DNA of 64,000 bases. It comes from Lutibacter profundi. GTDB taxonomy: Bacteria; Bacteroidota; Bacteroidia; Flavobacteriales; Flavobacteriaceae. Shown piece after piece: positions 44,178-53,797 of this stretch; the first letter of the stretch is position 1; each line of letters opens with the position of its first letter. Where the stretch lies: NCBI RefSeq assembly GCF_001543325.1, contig NZ_CP013355.1:372001-436000 (forward strand), written 5' to 3'. The notes under the pieces were generated by a model that saw nothing but the letters and a program-made list of their open reading frames with translations, made no database searches and was not told the origin of the DNA. Position numbers and translations under genes: made by a program.

Positions 44178-45260
44178 TTACCCTTTATAAAATGGCAATT
44201 TAACAACTACTGCCGGCAATGCTTTTTTACGAACTTGAATAAAGATTTTTGAGTCGCGTTTTGCAAATTCTTTTGGTACATATCCCATACCAATTCCTTT
44301 CTTAAGAGAAGGGCTCATTGTTCCTGACGTTACAACTCCAATTTTTTCACCTGTTTCATCAACAATATGATACCCATGACGTGGAATTCCTTTTTCAATT
44401 AACTCAAATGCTACCAATTTACGTGTAACACCTTCTTCTTTTTGTTTTTTCAATGCCTCTGCATTTACAAAATCTTTGGTAAACTTAGTAATCCAACCCA
44501 ACCCAGCTTCAATAGGAGAGGTAGTATCATCAATATCATTTCCGTATAAACAAAACCCCATTTCTAAACGCAATGTATCACGTGCTGCCAATCCAATTGG
44601 TTTAATTCCAAAATCACTACCTGCCTTAAAAATAGCCTTCCAAATTTGTTCAGCATCTTTATTGCTGAAATATATTTCAAAACCACCAGAGCCTGTATAG
44701 CCTGTTGCTGATATAATTACATTATTAACTCCTGCAAAAGTGTCAATTTTAAATGTATAATATTTCATAGTTGACAAATTGATATCTGTTAACGATTGTA
44801 AGGCTTCTGCAGCCTTTGGGCCTTGAACTGCCAACAATGAAATATCATTTGATTTATTAATCATTTCAACACCTAAATCGTTGTGTTGTGAAATCCAGTT
44901 CCAATCTTTTTCAATATTTGAAGCATTTACAACTAATAAATACTCTTCACTGTTTATTCTATACACTAGTAAATCATCAACAATACCGCCGTCAAAGTTC
45001 GGTAAGCAGCTATATTGTACTTTGCCATCAATAAGTACTGAAGCATCATTAGATGTTACTTTTTGTATCAAAGCAAGTGCATTTTCACCTCTTAAATAAA
45101 ATTCACCCATATGTGATACGTCAAAAACACCAACATTATTTCTAACGGTTTGGTGTTCAATATTAATACCTTCATATTGTACAGGCATATTATAGCCAGC
45201 AAATGGCACCATTTTAGCTCCTAAAGATTCGTGAATATGTGTTAAAGCAGTATTTTTCAT
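44178..45260 (-). CDS. gcvT: Aminomethyltransferase (glycine cleavage T protein)
   Basis: GcvT releases ammonia from the aminomethyl-lipoyl H protein and makes methylene-THF. The 360 residues include [27 protein letters not shown], the folate-site [12 protein letters not shown] and [17 protein letters not shown], and the C-terminal barrel. The start MKNTALTH is chosen because an in-frame ATG at 45278 lies two bases after the -7 box and cannot be transcribed properly. gcvH and gcvP are not in the window. Confidence 0.95.
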   Translation of the reverse strand: MKNTALTHIHESLGAKMVPFAGYNMPVQYEGINIEHQTVRNNVGVFDVSHMGEFYLRGENALALIQKVTSNDASVLIDGKVQYSCLPNFDGGIVDDLLVYRINSEEYLLVVNASNIEKDWNWISQHNDLGVEMINKSNDISLLAVQGPKAAEALQSLTDINLSTMKYYTFKIDTFAGVNNVIISATGYTGSGGFEIYFSNKDAEQIWKAIFKAGSDFGIKPIGLAARDTLRLEMGFCLYGNDIDDTTSPIEAGLGWITKFTKDFVNAEALKKQKEEGVTRKLVAFELIEKGIPRHGYHIVDETGEKIGVVTSGTMSPSLKKGIGMGYVPKEFAKRDSKIFIQVRKKALPAVVVKLPFYKG

Positions 45261-45280
45261 TGAATTAAATTTTTGCATAA

Positions 45281-45288
45281 CAAAAGTA
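45281..45288 (-). promoter_or_regulatory. -7 box of gcvT
   Basis: On the minus strand it reads TACTTTTG, 20 bases before the gcvT start at 45260. Confidence 0.6.
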
Positions 45289-45357
45289 CTAAATATTCAA
45301 TAATTGAATTGGTAGTATTTTACCTTTTTATCAACTAATTTTATAGGTAATTAAAAG

Positions 45358-45545
45358 GAGTCGTTGCGACGCGGTAATTTATTACTTTGTAGTTCTAATA
45401 TAAGAGATTGCCGCGCTATTGCTCGCAATGACGGTTCAATTCATGAGATTGCTTCATTTCACGCCATTGCGAGGAGCGGTAGCGACGAAGCAATCTGTTA
45501 CTATTGTTTCGTCATTGCGAAGGAGGTACGACTGAAGTAATCTAT
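45358..45545. repeat. Cluster of degenerate intergenic palindromic repeats
   Basis: The 379-base gap between gcvT and pepP holds several related units of the type CATTGCGAGGAGCGGTAGCGACGAAGCAATCT: at about 45410-45432, 45446-45496 and 45510-45543. The middle one is a dyad with perfect 10-bp arms AGATTGCTTC / GAAGCAATCT (45446-45455, 45487-45496). The units are locally richer in GC than the surroundings. Repeats of this kind are dispersed in many Bacteroidota genomes between genes; no ORF is present. Confidence 0.8.
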
Positions 45546-45618
45546 TTAAAAGATTTTTTATATTTACTATTTGCATATTAATGTTTAAATGATTAGAACC
45601 TTGCTTATTTCTTTTTTA

Positions 45619-45626
45619 TATATTTG
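45619..45626 (+). promoter_or_regulatory. -7 box (TATATTTG) of the aminopeptidase P gene
   Basis: It matches TAnnTTTG with an upstream TTG at 45601, and lies 30 bases before the ATG at 45657. Confidence 0.6.
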
Positions 45627-45656
45627 AACCTAATATTTATAACAATCCAATTATTT

Positions 45657-47120
45657 ATGAAGTTTTTTAAGTTATTCTTTTCGTTATTTTGTTTGTATCT
45701 CTCAATAAGTTTCGCTCAAAATAATGATTTGCCACAAGATTTTTTAACTCCGGAATTTCATAAAGATAGACGAGAACAACTACGAGCTTTATTGCCAAAA
45801 AATAGTGTAGCTGTGTTTTTTTCAGCTGCGGTGAGAAACAGGGCAAATGACGTAGATTATATATACCATCAGGATTCTAATTTTTATTATTTATCAGGTT
45901 ATAAAGAGCCAAATAGTTTATTAATGATTTTTAAAAATGAACAAACCATTGATGGAAAAACATTTAATGAAGTTTTATTTGTACAAGAACGGAATGAGTA
46001 CGCAGAAATGTGGACAGGGAAAAGACTTGGTGTTGAAGGGGTACAAGATAATTTGGGATTTCGAGTAGTTTACAATGGAAAAGACTTCAAAAGTTATAAC
46101 ATTGATTTTTCCAAGTTTGATACCATTATTTTTGAGAACTTTAAAAATGACGTAAGAAATACAAATGATGCTGCAGATTTATTTGATTTAATTAAAACAT
46201 TTAAAGAAAAAATATCATTTGATTTAATGAATTTGGAAAGTTTAACGAATGACAAAATAGATAATAAAGCAAAAAAAAGAATTGACACAAAAATACTTCA
46301 AAACCTTATGGCTTCAATGCGGGAAGTTAAAACCATAGAAGAATTAAAATTACTAAAAAAAGCAATTAATATTTCAGCAATTGGTCAAATTGAAATAATG
46401 AAGGCAATGAAACCTAATATGTCTGAAACTGAAGCTCAAGGTGTACATGAATTTGTATATAAAAAATATGGTGCTGAGTATGAAGGATACCCTTCAATAG
46501 TAGGATCAGGAGATAATGGCTGCATTTTACATTATATAGAAAATAGTAAAACTACCATTGGTAATAATAATTTAGTTTTGATGGATTTAGGAGCTGAATA
46601 TCATGGGTATACAGCAGATGTTACACGTACCATCCCATCAAATGGTAAATTTACCACCGAACAAAGATTAATTTACGATTTAGTTTACAAAGCTCAAGAG
46701 GCTGGTATTGCTCAAGCAAAAGTTGGTAATAAATTTAGTACAACTACTACTGTTGCCCGTAAAGTAATTAATAAAGGTTTAGCTGATTTAGGCATTATAG
46801 CATCAGAAAAATCATATCACAGTTACTTCCCCCATGGTGCAACGCACCACATTGGTTTAGATGTTCACGATTTAACGAATTATGGGAAGTTTAAAGAAAA
46901 TATGGTAATTACCGTTGAGCCAGGAATTTATATACCAAAAGGAAGTGCTTGTGATAAAAGGTGGTGGGGTATTGCCGTAAGAATTGAAGATGATATTCTG
47001 ATAACAAAAAAAGGCCCAATAATTTTATCAGCAATGGCACCTAGAAAATCTGAAGATATTGAGAAAATGATGAAATTACCAAGTGTTTTAGATAATTTTA
47101 ACTTACCAAAGTTAGATTGA
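45657..47120 (+). CDS. pepP: Exported aminopeptidase P (M24 Xaa-Pro aminopeptidase)
   Basis: The 487-residue protein begins with a signal peptide (about 1-20, SFAQ), then an aminopeptidase P N-terminal domain (FLTPEFHKDRREQLRALLPKNSVAVFF, DSNFYYLSGYKEP) and the M24 pita-bread fold with dinuclear metal ligands in DLGAEYHGYTADVTRT, HHIGLDVHD, TVEPGIYIP and VRIEDDIL. It removes N-terminal residues before proline from peptides in the periplasm. The start is set by the signal peptide and -7 box; a TTG at 45624 is too close to the box. Confidence 0.94.
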   Translation: MKFFKLFFSLFCLYLSISFAQNNDLPQDFLTPEFHKDRREQLRALLPKNSVAVFFSAAVRNRANDVDYIYHQDSNFYYLSGYKEPNSLLMIFKNEQTIDGKTFNEVLFVQERNEYAEMWTGKRLGVEGVQDNLGFRVVYNGKDFKSYNIDFSKFDTIIFENFKNDVRNTNDAADLFDLIKTFKEKISFDLMNLESLTNDKIDNKAKKRIDTKILQNLMASMREVKTIEELKLLKKAINISAIGQIEIMKAMKPNMSETEAQGVHEFVYKKYGAEYEGYPSIVGSGDNGCILHYIENSKTTIGNNNLVLMDLGAEYHGYTADVTRTIPSNGKFTTEQRLIYDLVYKAQEAGIAQAKVGNKFSTTTTVARKVINKGLADLGIIASEKSYHSYFPHGATHHIGLDVHDLTNYGKFKENMVITVEPGIYIPKGSACDKRWWGIAVRIEDDILITKKGPIILSAMAPRKSEDIEKMMKLPSVLDNFNLPKLD

Positions 47121-47211
47121 TTTGTTAATAAAACAAATTTTTGTTAAAAATGACACTATCCTAAAAATTATGATATGTCTTCTGTTTTTTTGGACGCATC
47201 ATTTTTTATTT

Positions 47212-48507
47212 CTATGAACTTAACAAAAAATGTTTCAATTCTTCATATTTTGAGATTTTTATAGAAACTTTCTCTTTTTCAATTACTTCTTTAATTTGAG
47301 TTGGCAGTTTAATAGTTTCATTAATAACAGGTTCAACAACATCTAAAAATTTAACAGGATGTGCTGTTTCTAAAAATATTCCCTGAACGTTGCTTTTTGT
47401 TAAATATTTTTTCAAACCTAGATACCCAACAGCACCATGTGGGTCAGCAATATAATTGTATTTTTGTTTTAATTCTTTCATAGCTTCACGTGTTTCATTA
47501 TCTGTAAAAGAATAGGAGGATAGGTGTTTTTTCAATGTTGAAATATCATTATTGTATATTTCTAAAATACGTATAAAATTGCTTGGATTACCTACATCCA
47601 TTGCGTTAGAGATGGTTTGTTTTGATAATTTTGGTATGTATTTACCAGTTTTTAAGTAATTAGTAACAATATCATTCACATTCGTTGAAGCAATAAATTG
47701 TTTTACAGGTAGTCCTAATTGTTGTGCCATCATACCAGCGCAAATATTTCCAAAGTTTCCACTAGGAATAGAAAAAATAAGGTTTTTCTCTTTGTTTTTT
47801 AATTGTTTATAAGCAAAAAAGAAATAAAACATTTGAGGTAACCAGCGAGCTACATTTATAGAGTTTGCTGAAGTTAAATTTTTATTTGAAATTATTTCCT
47901 CATCTAAAAAAGCTCTTTTCACCATTGCTTGGCAATCATCAAAAGTACCATTAACTTCCAACGCTGTTATATTTTGGCCTAGTGTTGTTAACTGTTTTTC
48001 TTGCACATTACTAACTTTCCCACTTGGATATAAAATTACAACGTTAACACCTTTAACTCCCAAAAAACCACTAGCAACCGCCCCTCCAGTGTCTCCAGAT
48101 GTAGCTACCAAAACAGTAACTTTTGTAGTGTTTTCTTGTTTGTTGAAAAAAGCCAAACAACGTGCCATAAAACGGGCTCCTACATCTTTAAATGCCATTG
48201 TTGGGCCATGAAACAATTCTAATGTAGCGATATTATCATTAATTTTGACAATGGGGAAATCAAAATTAATAGTCTCAGAAACTATTTTTTTTAGCGCTAT
48301 TTCTGGAATTTCATCACCAACAAACTGTTTAATGACCTCAAAAGCAATTTCTTCATTAGAAAAACAGTCTATCTGATTAAAAAAATCTTTAGGTAAAGGA
48401 GTAATTTTTTTCGGGAAATACAATCCTTTATCTGGAGCTAATCCCTTTATTACCGCATCTTTAAATGATACATTTGGTGCTTTTTTATTTAAACTATAGT
48501 ACTGCAT
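47212..48507 (-). CDS. thrC: Threonine synthase
   Basis: ThrC converts O-phosphohomoserine to threonine. The 431-residue PLP enzyme has PTMAFKDVGARFMARCL with the PLP lysine, VATSGDTGGAVASGF, and IFSIPSGNFGNICAGMMA. The start MQYYSLNKKAP is the family start; a longer frame to 48531 starts within an intergenic hairpin repeat. It is the third gene of thrA-thrB-thrC, but a 213-base repeat region separates it from thrB. Confidence 0.95.
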   Translation of the reverse strand: MQYYSLNKKAPNVSFKDAVIKGLAPDKGLYFPKKITPLPKDFFNQIDCFSNEEIAFEVIKQFVGDEIPEIALKKIVSETINFDFPIVKINDNIATLELFHGPTMAFKDVGARFMARCLAFFNKQENTTKVTVLVATSGDTGGAVASGFLGVKGVNVVILYPSGKVSNVQEKQLTTLGQNITALEVNGTFDDCQAMVKRAFLDEEIISNKNLTSANSINVARWLPQMFYFFFAYKQLKNKEKNLIFSIPSGNFGNICAGMMAQQLGLPVKQFIASTNVNDIVTNYLKTGKYIPKLSKQTISNAMDVGNPSNFIRILEIYNNDISTLKKHLSSYSFTDNETREAMKELKQKYNYIADPHGAVGYLGLKKYLTKSNVQGIFLETAHPVKFLDVVEPVINETIKLPTQIKEVIEKEKVSIKISKYEELKHFLLSS

Positions 48508-48529
48508 ATTTTTATTATTTTTATTTGTC

Positions 48530-48696
48530 ATTCCTGCAAAGGCAGGAATCTGTAACTTAGAAGTTCAATTCAAAAAATCCCCAGTCAAGCTTAGGATGAC
48601 AACTTTAATTCAATTTTGTTTGTCATTCTGAACGTGTTTCAGAATCTCACCATACGAATCACTAGTTTATATGAGAACCTGAAACAAGTTCAGGTT
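48530..48696. repeat. Three short hairpin repeats between thrB and thrC
   Basis: Three perfect 8-bp stems occur in the gap: ATTCCTGC/GCAGGAAT (48530-48549), ATTCTGAA/TTCAGAAT (48625-48645) and AACCTGAA/TTCAGGTT (48676-48696). They are variants of one family of small intergenic repeats. They lie inside the thr operon and could alter message stability or termination before thrC. No ORF is seen. Confidence 0.8.
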
Positions 48697-48720
48697 GATG
48701 TAAATTTCTTGATTTCATAA

Positions 48721-49644
48721 TTATTTTAAAATTTTAATTCCTTCTTTATTCACTTTAGATATGTGTATATCATAATCAATACCAACCTTATTATAAACTA
48801 ATTTCATTGCTTCTGCTACTTTTAAGGCTGTTTCTTTCCCCTTACTTAAAGCGAAAATTGAAGGGCCTGATCCTGAAATACCACACCCTAAAGCACCTGC
48901 TGTTAAAGACTGTTGCTTAACAAGGTTAAAAGCAGGAATTAAAATTGAACGAATTGGTTCCACAATATGGTCTTCTAAAGAGCGACCTATTAAATCGTAG
49001 TCTTCAGTATATAAACCACTTATTAATCCGCCAACATTTCCCCATTGTTTAATAGCATCTTTTAAAGTAACAGTTGTTTTTAAAATATTTCGAGCATCAG
49101 AGGTTTTAACTTCAATTTGAGGGTGGATAATTGTGGCGTATAATTCTTTAGGAGTGTGAATACGAATAATATCTAATGGCTTATAACTTCTAACCAATGT
49201 AAAACCTCCAAAAAGGGCAGGAGCTACATTATCTGCATGTGCTACACCAGAAGCTAAACGTTCCCCTTCCATAGCAAAACGCACTAAATCTAAATTGCTA
49301 AAAGGTTGCTCTAGTAATTTGTTAATAGCCCAAACGGCACCTGCAGAACTTGCTGCGCTGCTTCCAATGCCACTTCCGGGTTTTATTTTTTTAGTTATTT
49401 CAATTTCAAATCCAAATTCACAATCAATTTCATCTAGCAAGGCTAATGCGGCCACACCAGCAACATTATTATGTGTTTCTAAAGGTAGTTTTTGACCAAT
49501 TATTTTTGTAATTCGAATACCTTTTTGCGTTACTTTTTTAATAATCATTTCATCTCCAACAGTATCAAGTGCTAAGCCTAATACGTCAAATCCACAAGAA
49601 ACATTCGCTATGGTTGCTGGGGTAAATATTTTAATTTCGTTCAT
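48721..49644 (-). CDS. thrB: Homoserine kinase
   Basis: ThrB phosphorylates homoserine. The 307-residue GHMP kinase has PATIANVSCGFDVLGLALD at the N-terminus, the ATP-binding PGSGIGSSAASSAG motif (about 91-104) and the C-terminal GCGISGSGPSIFAL motif. It starts five bases after the thrA stop, so the two are co-transcribed. Confidence 0.95.
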   Translation of the reverse strand: MNEIKIFTPATIANVSCGFDVLGLALDTVGDEMIIKKVTQKGIRITKIIGQKLPLETHNNVAGVAALALLDEIDCEFGFEIEITKKIKPGSGIGSSAASSAGAVWAINKLLEQPFSNLDLVRFAMEGERLASGVAHADNVAPALFGGFTLVRSYKPLDIIRIHTPKELYATIIHPQIEVKTSDARNILKTTVTLKDAIKQWGNVGGLISGLYTEDYDLIGRSLEDHIVEPIRSILIPAFNLVKQQSLTAGALGCGISGSGPSIFALSKGKETALKVAEAMKLVYNKVGIDYDIHISKVNKEGIKILK

Positions 49645-49649
49645 AATTA

Positions 49650-52094
49650 TTAATTATTTCCAATTCTAATAATATCTGCAAATAATCCTGAAGCAGTTAC
49701 GTCTGCACCAGCACCAGCACCTTTAATAATAAGTGGTTGCTGCTTGTATCTTTCTGTGAAAAAAAGCACAATATTATCACTTCCTTCTAAATTATAAAAA
49801 GGATGATTAGGCGCAATTTCATTTAAACCAACTTTTGCATTCCCATTGTTCAACTCGGCAACATATTTTAATCTGCAATTATTAGTTACTGCTTTATCTC
49901 TGATTTTATTAAAATGAGTTGCTTCATTTTTTAAGGTATCCATAAAATCTTCAACTGAATCAGTATTTAGGGACGATTTTGGCAAAAAAGATTCATTTTT
50001 AATATCTTCTAATTCCAATTTCATTCCACTTTCACGAGCTAAAATTAGTATTTTTCGCATTACATCTACACCACTTAAATCTATTCTTGGGTCAGGCTCT
50101 GTGAAACCCTCAACACCAGCTTGTTTAACCACTTCAAAAAATGAAGTATTAGCATTGAAATTATTAAATATAAAGTTTAAACTACCAGATAAAACAGCTT
50201 GTATTTTAGTTACTTTATCTCCTGAAGCTATCAAGTTTTTAAGTGTGTCAATTATTGGTAAACCTGCACCAACATTTGTTTCATATAAAAAAGGAGCATT
50301 GTATGCTCGTGATAATTTTTTTAGGTTCAAATAGTTTGAATAATTTGAGGAACATGCAATTTTATTACAAGTAACAACAGCAACACTTTCTTTTAAATAA
50401 TTAGCATATAAATTAGCAATATTTTTATTGGCTGTATTGTCAACAAAAATACTATTTCTATAATTCAGTTCAATTATTTTAGTATGAAATAAACTCATAT
50501 CTAAATTTTCTGCATTTTCTAGAGGTGTCTTCCAATTCTCTAAATCAATACCATCCTCATTAAATAACATTTTTTTAGAATTTGTAATTGCAATTATTCT
50601 AATTTGAATTCTTAAGTTATCTACCAAATATTGTTGCTGGTTTTTAATTTGATTAAGCAATTTGCTACCTACATTACCAACTCCAACTACAAACAGGTTT
50701 AATTGTTTTACTTGATTTTCAAAAAAGGTAGAGTGTAATGTGTTTAAAGCTTTTTTAACATCTTTATGTGCAATTACAGCTGAAATATTTTTTTCTGATG
50801 CACCTTGGGCAATAGCTCTAATGTTTACATTATTTTTCCCTAGTGTACTAAACATTTTACCACTTATACCTTGATGACTTTTCATACTGTCACCAACTAA
50901 AGCAATAATGGCATTATTTTTCTCAACATGCAAAGGCTTTACTTTGTGCTGTTGTATTTCATAAACAAATTCTTCATCAATTATTAATTTTGCCTTTTCA
51001 GTATCAATATTATCAATGGCAATACATATAGAATGCTCTGATGATGCTTGAGTTATTAGAGATATGTTAATTTTTTCTTGAGAAAGTGCACCAAATAAAC
51101 GTTTAGAAATACCAGGAATACCAATCATTCCACTGCCTTCTAAGGTAATAAGTGCCATGTTTTCAATATGACTAATTCCTTTTATTGGATTTTTATTTGT
51201 AGATATTTTGGTAATTAAAGTCCCTTCTTCTTTAGGGTTGAATGTATTTTTTATTACAATTGGAATTTCTTTTTCTAGTACAGGTTGTATCGTTGGAGGG
51301 TAGAGTACTTTTGCTCCAAAATGAGACAACTCCATGGCTTCTTGGTATGAAATATTTTTTATTGGAAATGCCTGCTTTACAAATTTAGGATTGGCTGTAA
51401 ACATACCACTAACATCTGTCCAAATTTCTAGAATTTCAGCATTTGTTGCTGCAGTAATAATTGCAGCGGTATAATCTGATCCTCCACGTCCTAAAGTTGA
51501 AGTTTCACCTTTGTTTGTAGCAGCAATAAATCCGGGTAAAATAACTATCTTATTTTTACTTTGTGTAAAAAAATCTTCAATAGCTGTATTTGTTTTCTTA
51601 AATTTAACAGTTGCATTTGAGAAATTTTCATCAGTAAATATCAACTCTTTAGTGTTTTTTAAAGAAACATCAAGATTGTTATTTTTCATTGCTTCAGCAA
51701 TAATATATGATGAAAGTAATTCTCCAAAACTTACTATTTTATCAGCTGTTTTGTTAGAGAGTTCATTAATTAAAAAAACACCTTCAAGTATATCTTCTAA
51801 TTTATTTAGCATTTTTTTTACGGTTCCTAAAATACTACTTTGACTATTTATGGATATTAATTCTCTAACAATTTGTAAATGGCGTTCTTCAATATCTTGT
51901 AATTTTTCTAAATAAAATTTATTATTGGCACAAGCCAAATCACCAGCTTCTAAAAGTAAGTTTGTAACTCCACCAAATGCAGATACAATAACTGCTATTT
52001 TAGATTTTTTAGCACTTTTTTTTACAATATGGATTACTTTATTTATATTTTCAGAGGAAGCTACTGATGAACCTCCAAATTTTAATACTTTCAT
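49650..52094 (-). CDS. thrA: Bifunctional aspartate kinase / homoserine dehydrogenase I
   Basis: The 814-residue protein has an aspartokinase domain (KFGGSSVASSENI at the N-terminus, LGRGGSDYTAA about 195-205), two regulatory ACT domains (about 310-455) and homoserine dehydrogenase (VVGVGNVGSKLL about 465-476; ETNVGAGLPIIDTLKNL; EPDPRIDLSGVDVMRKILIL). It catalyses the first and third steps from aspartate to threonine/methionine; threonine feedback through the ACT domains is likely. It is first in the thrABC operon and is preceded by a Thr/Ile-rich leader peptide. Confidence 0.96.
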   Translation of the reverse strand: MKVLKFGGSSVASSENINKVIHIVKKSAKKSKIAVIVSAFGGVTNLLLEAGDLACANNKFYLEKLQDIEERHLQIVRELISINSQSSILGTVKKMLNKLEDILEGVFLINELSNKTADKIVSFGELLSSYIIAEAMKNNNLDVSLKNTKELIFTDENFSNATVKFKKTNTAIEDFFTQSKNKIVILPGFIAATNKGETSTLGRGGSDYTAAIITAATNAEILEIWTDVSGMFTANPKFVKQAFPIKNISYQEAMELSHFGAKVLYPPTIQPVLEKEIPIVIKNTFNPKEEGTLITKISTNKNPIKGISHIENMALITLEGSGMIGIPGISKRLFGALSQEKINISLITQASSEHSICIAIDNIDTEKAKLIIDEEFVYEIQQHKVKPLHVEKNNAIIALVGDSMKSHQGISGKMFSTLGKNNVNIRAIAQGASEKNISAVIAHKDVKKALNTLHSTFFENQVKQLNLFVVGVGNVGSKLLNQIKNQQQYLVDNLRIQIRIIAITNSKKMLFNEDGIDLENWKTPLENAENLDMSLFHTKIIELNYRNSIFVDNTANKNIANLYANYLKESVAVVTCNKIACSSNYSNYLNLKKLSRAYNAPFLYETNVGAGLPIIDTLKNLIASGDKVTKIQAVLSGSLNFIFNNFNANTSFFEVVKQAGVEGFTEPDPRIDLSGVDVMRKILILARESGMKLELEDIKNESFLPKSSLNTDSVEDFMDTLKNEATHFNKIRDKAVTNNCRLKYVAELNNGNAKVGLNEIAPNHPFYNLEGSDNIVLFFTERYKQQPLIIKGAGAGADVTASGLFADIIRIGNN

Positions 52095-52134
52095 TTGTAT
52101 TAATTTTTTATCTTAATTTAAATTTTTATTAATT

Positions 52135-52261
52135 GATATTCCTTGTTTCAATATCTTTTGAAAACGAATATATAACGGACGGATGATATAAATAAAATGA
52201 TAACCCTAAAGGGTAATTGTAATTGTAGTAGCCATAACAAAACGACGCAAAGATGTTGCGT
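52135..52261 (-). promoter_or_regulatory. Leader-region hairpins of the thr operon (candidate attenuator)
   Basis: Three stems lie in the thrA leader: ACGCAA/TTGCGT (52245-52261), a short ACCCTTTAGGGT palindrome overlapping the leader stop (52202-52213) and GATATT/AATATC (52135-52155). Position over and after the Thr-codon run fits translation-coupled attenuation; a classical terminator with a T-run is not clear. Confidence 0.5.
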
Positions 52262-52295
52262 TTTTAGTTAATTGATATGATTTTATAATTTGCAT
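52206..52295 (-). CDS. thrL: thr operon leader peptide (Thr/Ile-rich)
   Basis: A 29-codon frame upstream of thrA ends in Met-Ala-Thr-Thr-Ile-Thr-Ile-Thr-Leu-stop, closely resembling the TTITIT run of the E. coli thrL leader. Threonine and isoleucine codons would sense charged tRNA levels. It starts four bases after a -7 box; a second in-frame ATG at 52235 would give just the nine-residue peptide. It is too short for ordinary gene calling. Confidence 0.75.
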   Translation of the reverse strand: MQIIKSYQLTKNATSLRRFVMATTITITL

Positions 52296-52299
52296 AAGG

Positions 52300-52307
52300 C
52301 AAAAGTA
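52300..52307 (-). promoter_or_regulatory. -7 box of the thr operon
   Basis: On the minus strand it reads TACTTTTG (TAnnTTTG); the leader peptide ATG begins five bases downstream of its last base. The remaining 139 bases up to lysA show nothing recognisable. Confidence 0.65.
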
Positions 52308-52446
52308 ACTATTTTTTTAATTACACGAAGATTTTATCAAACTTTTGTTGTTTTCTTTATTGAATGCTTTATTAATTGTTTAATTGATAGTATTTCGATA
52401 TGTTTTTTATGAATATTTAAATATAGAATAATTTTTTATACATTGT

Positions 52447-53655
52447 TTAGTTTAAGTTAATAATAACTTGATTTTTAAGTAAATCATCAAAGGTTTCTTG
52501 TTTTCTTATCAAATAGTCTTTGCCATTATAAAGTAAAACTTCGGCAGGTTTGTAGCGAGAATTATAATTAGAAGCCATAGAAAAACAATAGGCACCCGCA
52601 TTGTTAAAACATAAAATATCACCTTCTTTAATTTCGCTAATTCTTCTGTTAGATCCAAAAGTATCTGTTTCACAAATATAACCTACAACAGAGTAATAGC
52701 GTTCACGTCCTTTAGGGTTTGATATGTTGTGAATATGATGATATGAATCGTACATCATTGGGCGAATTAAGTGGTTAAATCCAGAATCTACACTAGCAAA
52801 AACATTTGATGTTGTTTGTTTAACTACGTTTACATTTGCTAAAAACACACCCGATTCACTTACTAAGAATTTACCAGGCTCAAACATTAAAGTCAATTTT
52901 TTACCGTATTCTTTACAGAACAGATTGAATCTTTTAGATAGTTTTTCTCCTAATTCTTCAATATTTGTTGAAATATCTCCTTCTTTATAAGGTACTTTAA
53001 ACCCACTTCCAAAATCTATAAAATCTAAGTTTTTAAATTCAGTAGCAGTATTAAAAAGTATTTCTGTAGCAGCAATAAATACATCAATATCTAAAATATC
53101 AGAGCCAGTGTGCATATGAAGACCATTAATATGCATTCCTGTGTTTTTAACAACACGCATTATGAGTGGAACCTGATGAACTGAAATCCCAAATTTAGAA
53201 TCTATATGACCTACTGAAATTTTATGATTCCCACCGGCCATAATATGTGGGTTTATACGTACACAAACAGGAATATTAGGGTGCTTGTTTCCAAACTGTT
53301 CTAAAATGGAAATATTATCAATGTTTATTTGAACACCTAATTTTGAAACTTCTTCAATTTCTTCTAAAGAAACACCATTTGGTGTAAATATAATATTCTC
53401 TGGTGAAAAACCAGCTTTAATACCTAGTTGAACTTCTTGAATAGAAACAGTATCAATTCCAGATTTTAATTTTTTGAAAAGCTTTAAAATATTAATATTT
53501 GAATTTGCTTTTACGGCATAATTTAATTTTAAGTTTTTTACTGTTGAAAAAGCATTTGTAATACGGTTGTATTGTGATATGATTTTTTCAGCATCATAAA
53601 CATATAATGGGCTTCCATATTTATGAATAAGTGAAACTAAGGTTTTATTTTCCAT
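52447..53655 (-). CDS. lysA: Diaminopimelate decarboxylase
   Basis: LysA makes lysine from meso-diaminopimelate. The 402-residue fold-III PLP enzyme has the PLP lysine in LNYAVKANSN, HMHTGSDILD, DFGSGFKVPY, FEPGKFLVSESG and CETDTFGSNR. The aspartate-family connection with thrA next to it is functional, but the two are separated by the thr promoter. A -7 box lies upstream. Confidence 0.95.
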   Translation of the reverse strand: MENKTLVSLIHKYGSPLYVYDAEKIISQYNRITNAFSTVKNLKLNYAVKANSNINILKLFKKLKSGIDTVSIQEVQLGIKAGFSPENIIFTPNGVSLEEIEEVSKLGVQINIDNISILEQFGNKHPNIPVCVRINPHIMAGGNHKISVGHIDSKFGISVHQVPLIMRVVKNTGMHINGLHMHTGSDILDIDVFIAATEILFNTATEFKNLDFIDFGSGFKVPYKEGDISTNIEELGEKLSKRFNLFCKEYGKKLTLMFEPGKFLVSESGVFLANVNVVKQTTSNVFASVDSGFNHLIRPMMYDSYHHIHNISNPKGRERYYSVVGYICETDTFGSNRRISEIKEGDILCFNNAGAYCFSMASNYNSRYKPAEVLLYNGKDYLIRKQETFDDLLKNQVIINLN

Positions 53656-53676
53656 TCATTTATTTTTTTGAAGTCT

Positions 53677-53684
53677 CAAATGTA
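53677..53684 (-). promoter_or_regulatory. -7 box of lysA
   Basis: On the minus strand it reads TACATTTG, matching TAnnTTTG, 21 bases before the start. Confidence 0.55.
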
Positions 53685-53750
53685 TAAAACAAATTCAGGT
53701 TTTTAAATATAATTCTATAAAATTACAATATCTAACAAATTGTTAAATAA

Positions 53751-53776
53751 AAAAACTCTCGTTAAAGAGAGTTTTT
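53751..53776 (-). terminator. Terminator after pepT
   Basis: A perfect 10-bp stem (53751-53760 with 53767-53776) with T-run on the minus strand, 21 bases past the pepT stop. Confidence 0.85.
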
Positions 53777-53797
53777 AAAAAAAATATCAAAAATAGC

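Noticed and set aside
45358-45545. Possible CRISPR array
   Set aside because: The repeated units differ in length and sequence, spacing is irregular and no cas gene is near.
52135-52155. Classical rho-independent attenuator before thrA
   Set aside because: The stem is only 6 bp and is not followed by a T-run, so I list it only as a candidate leader structure.
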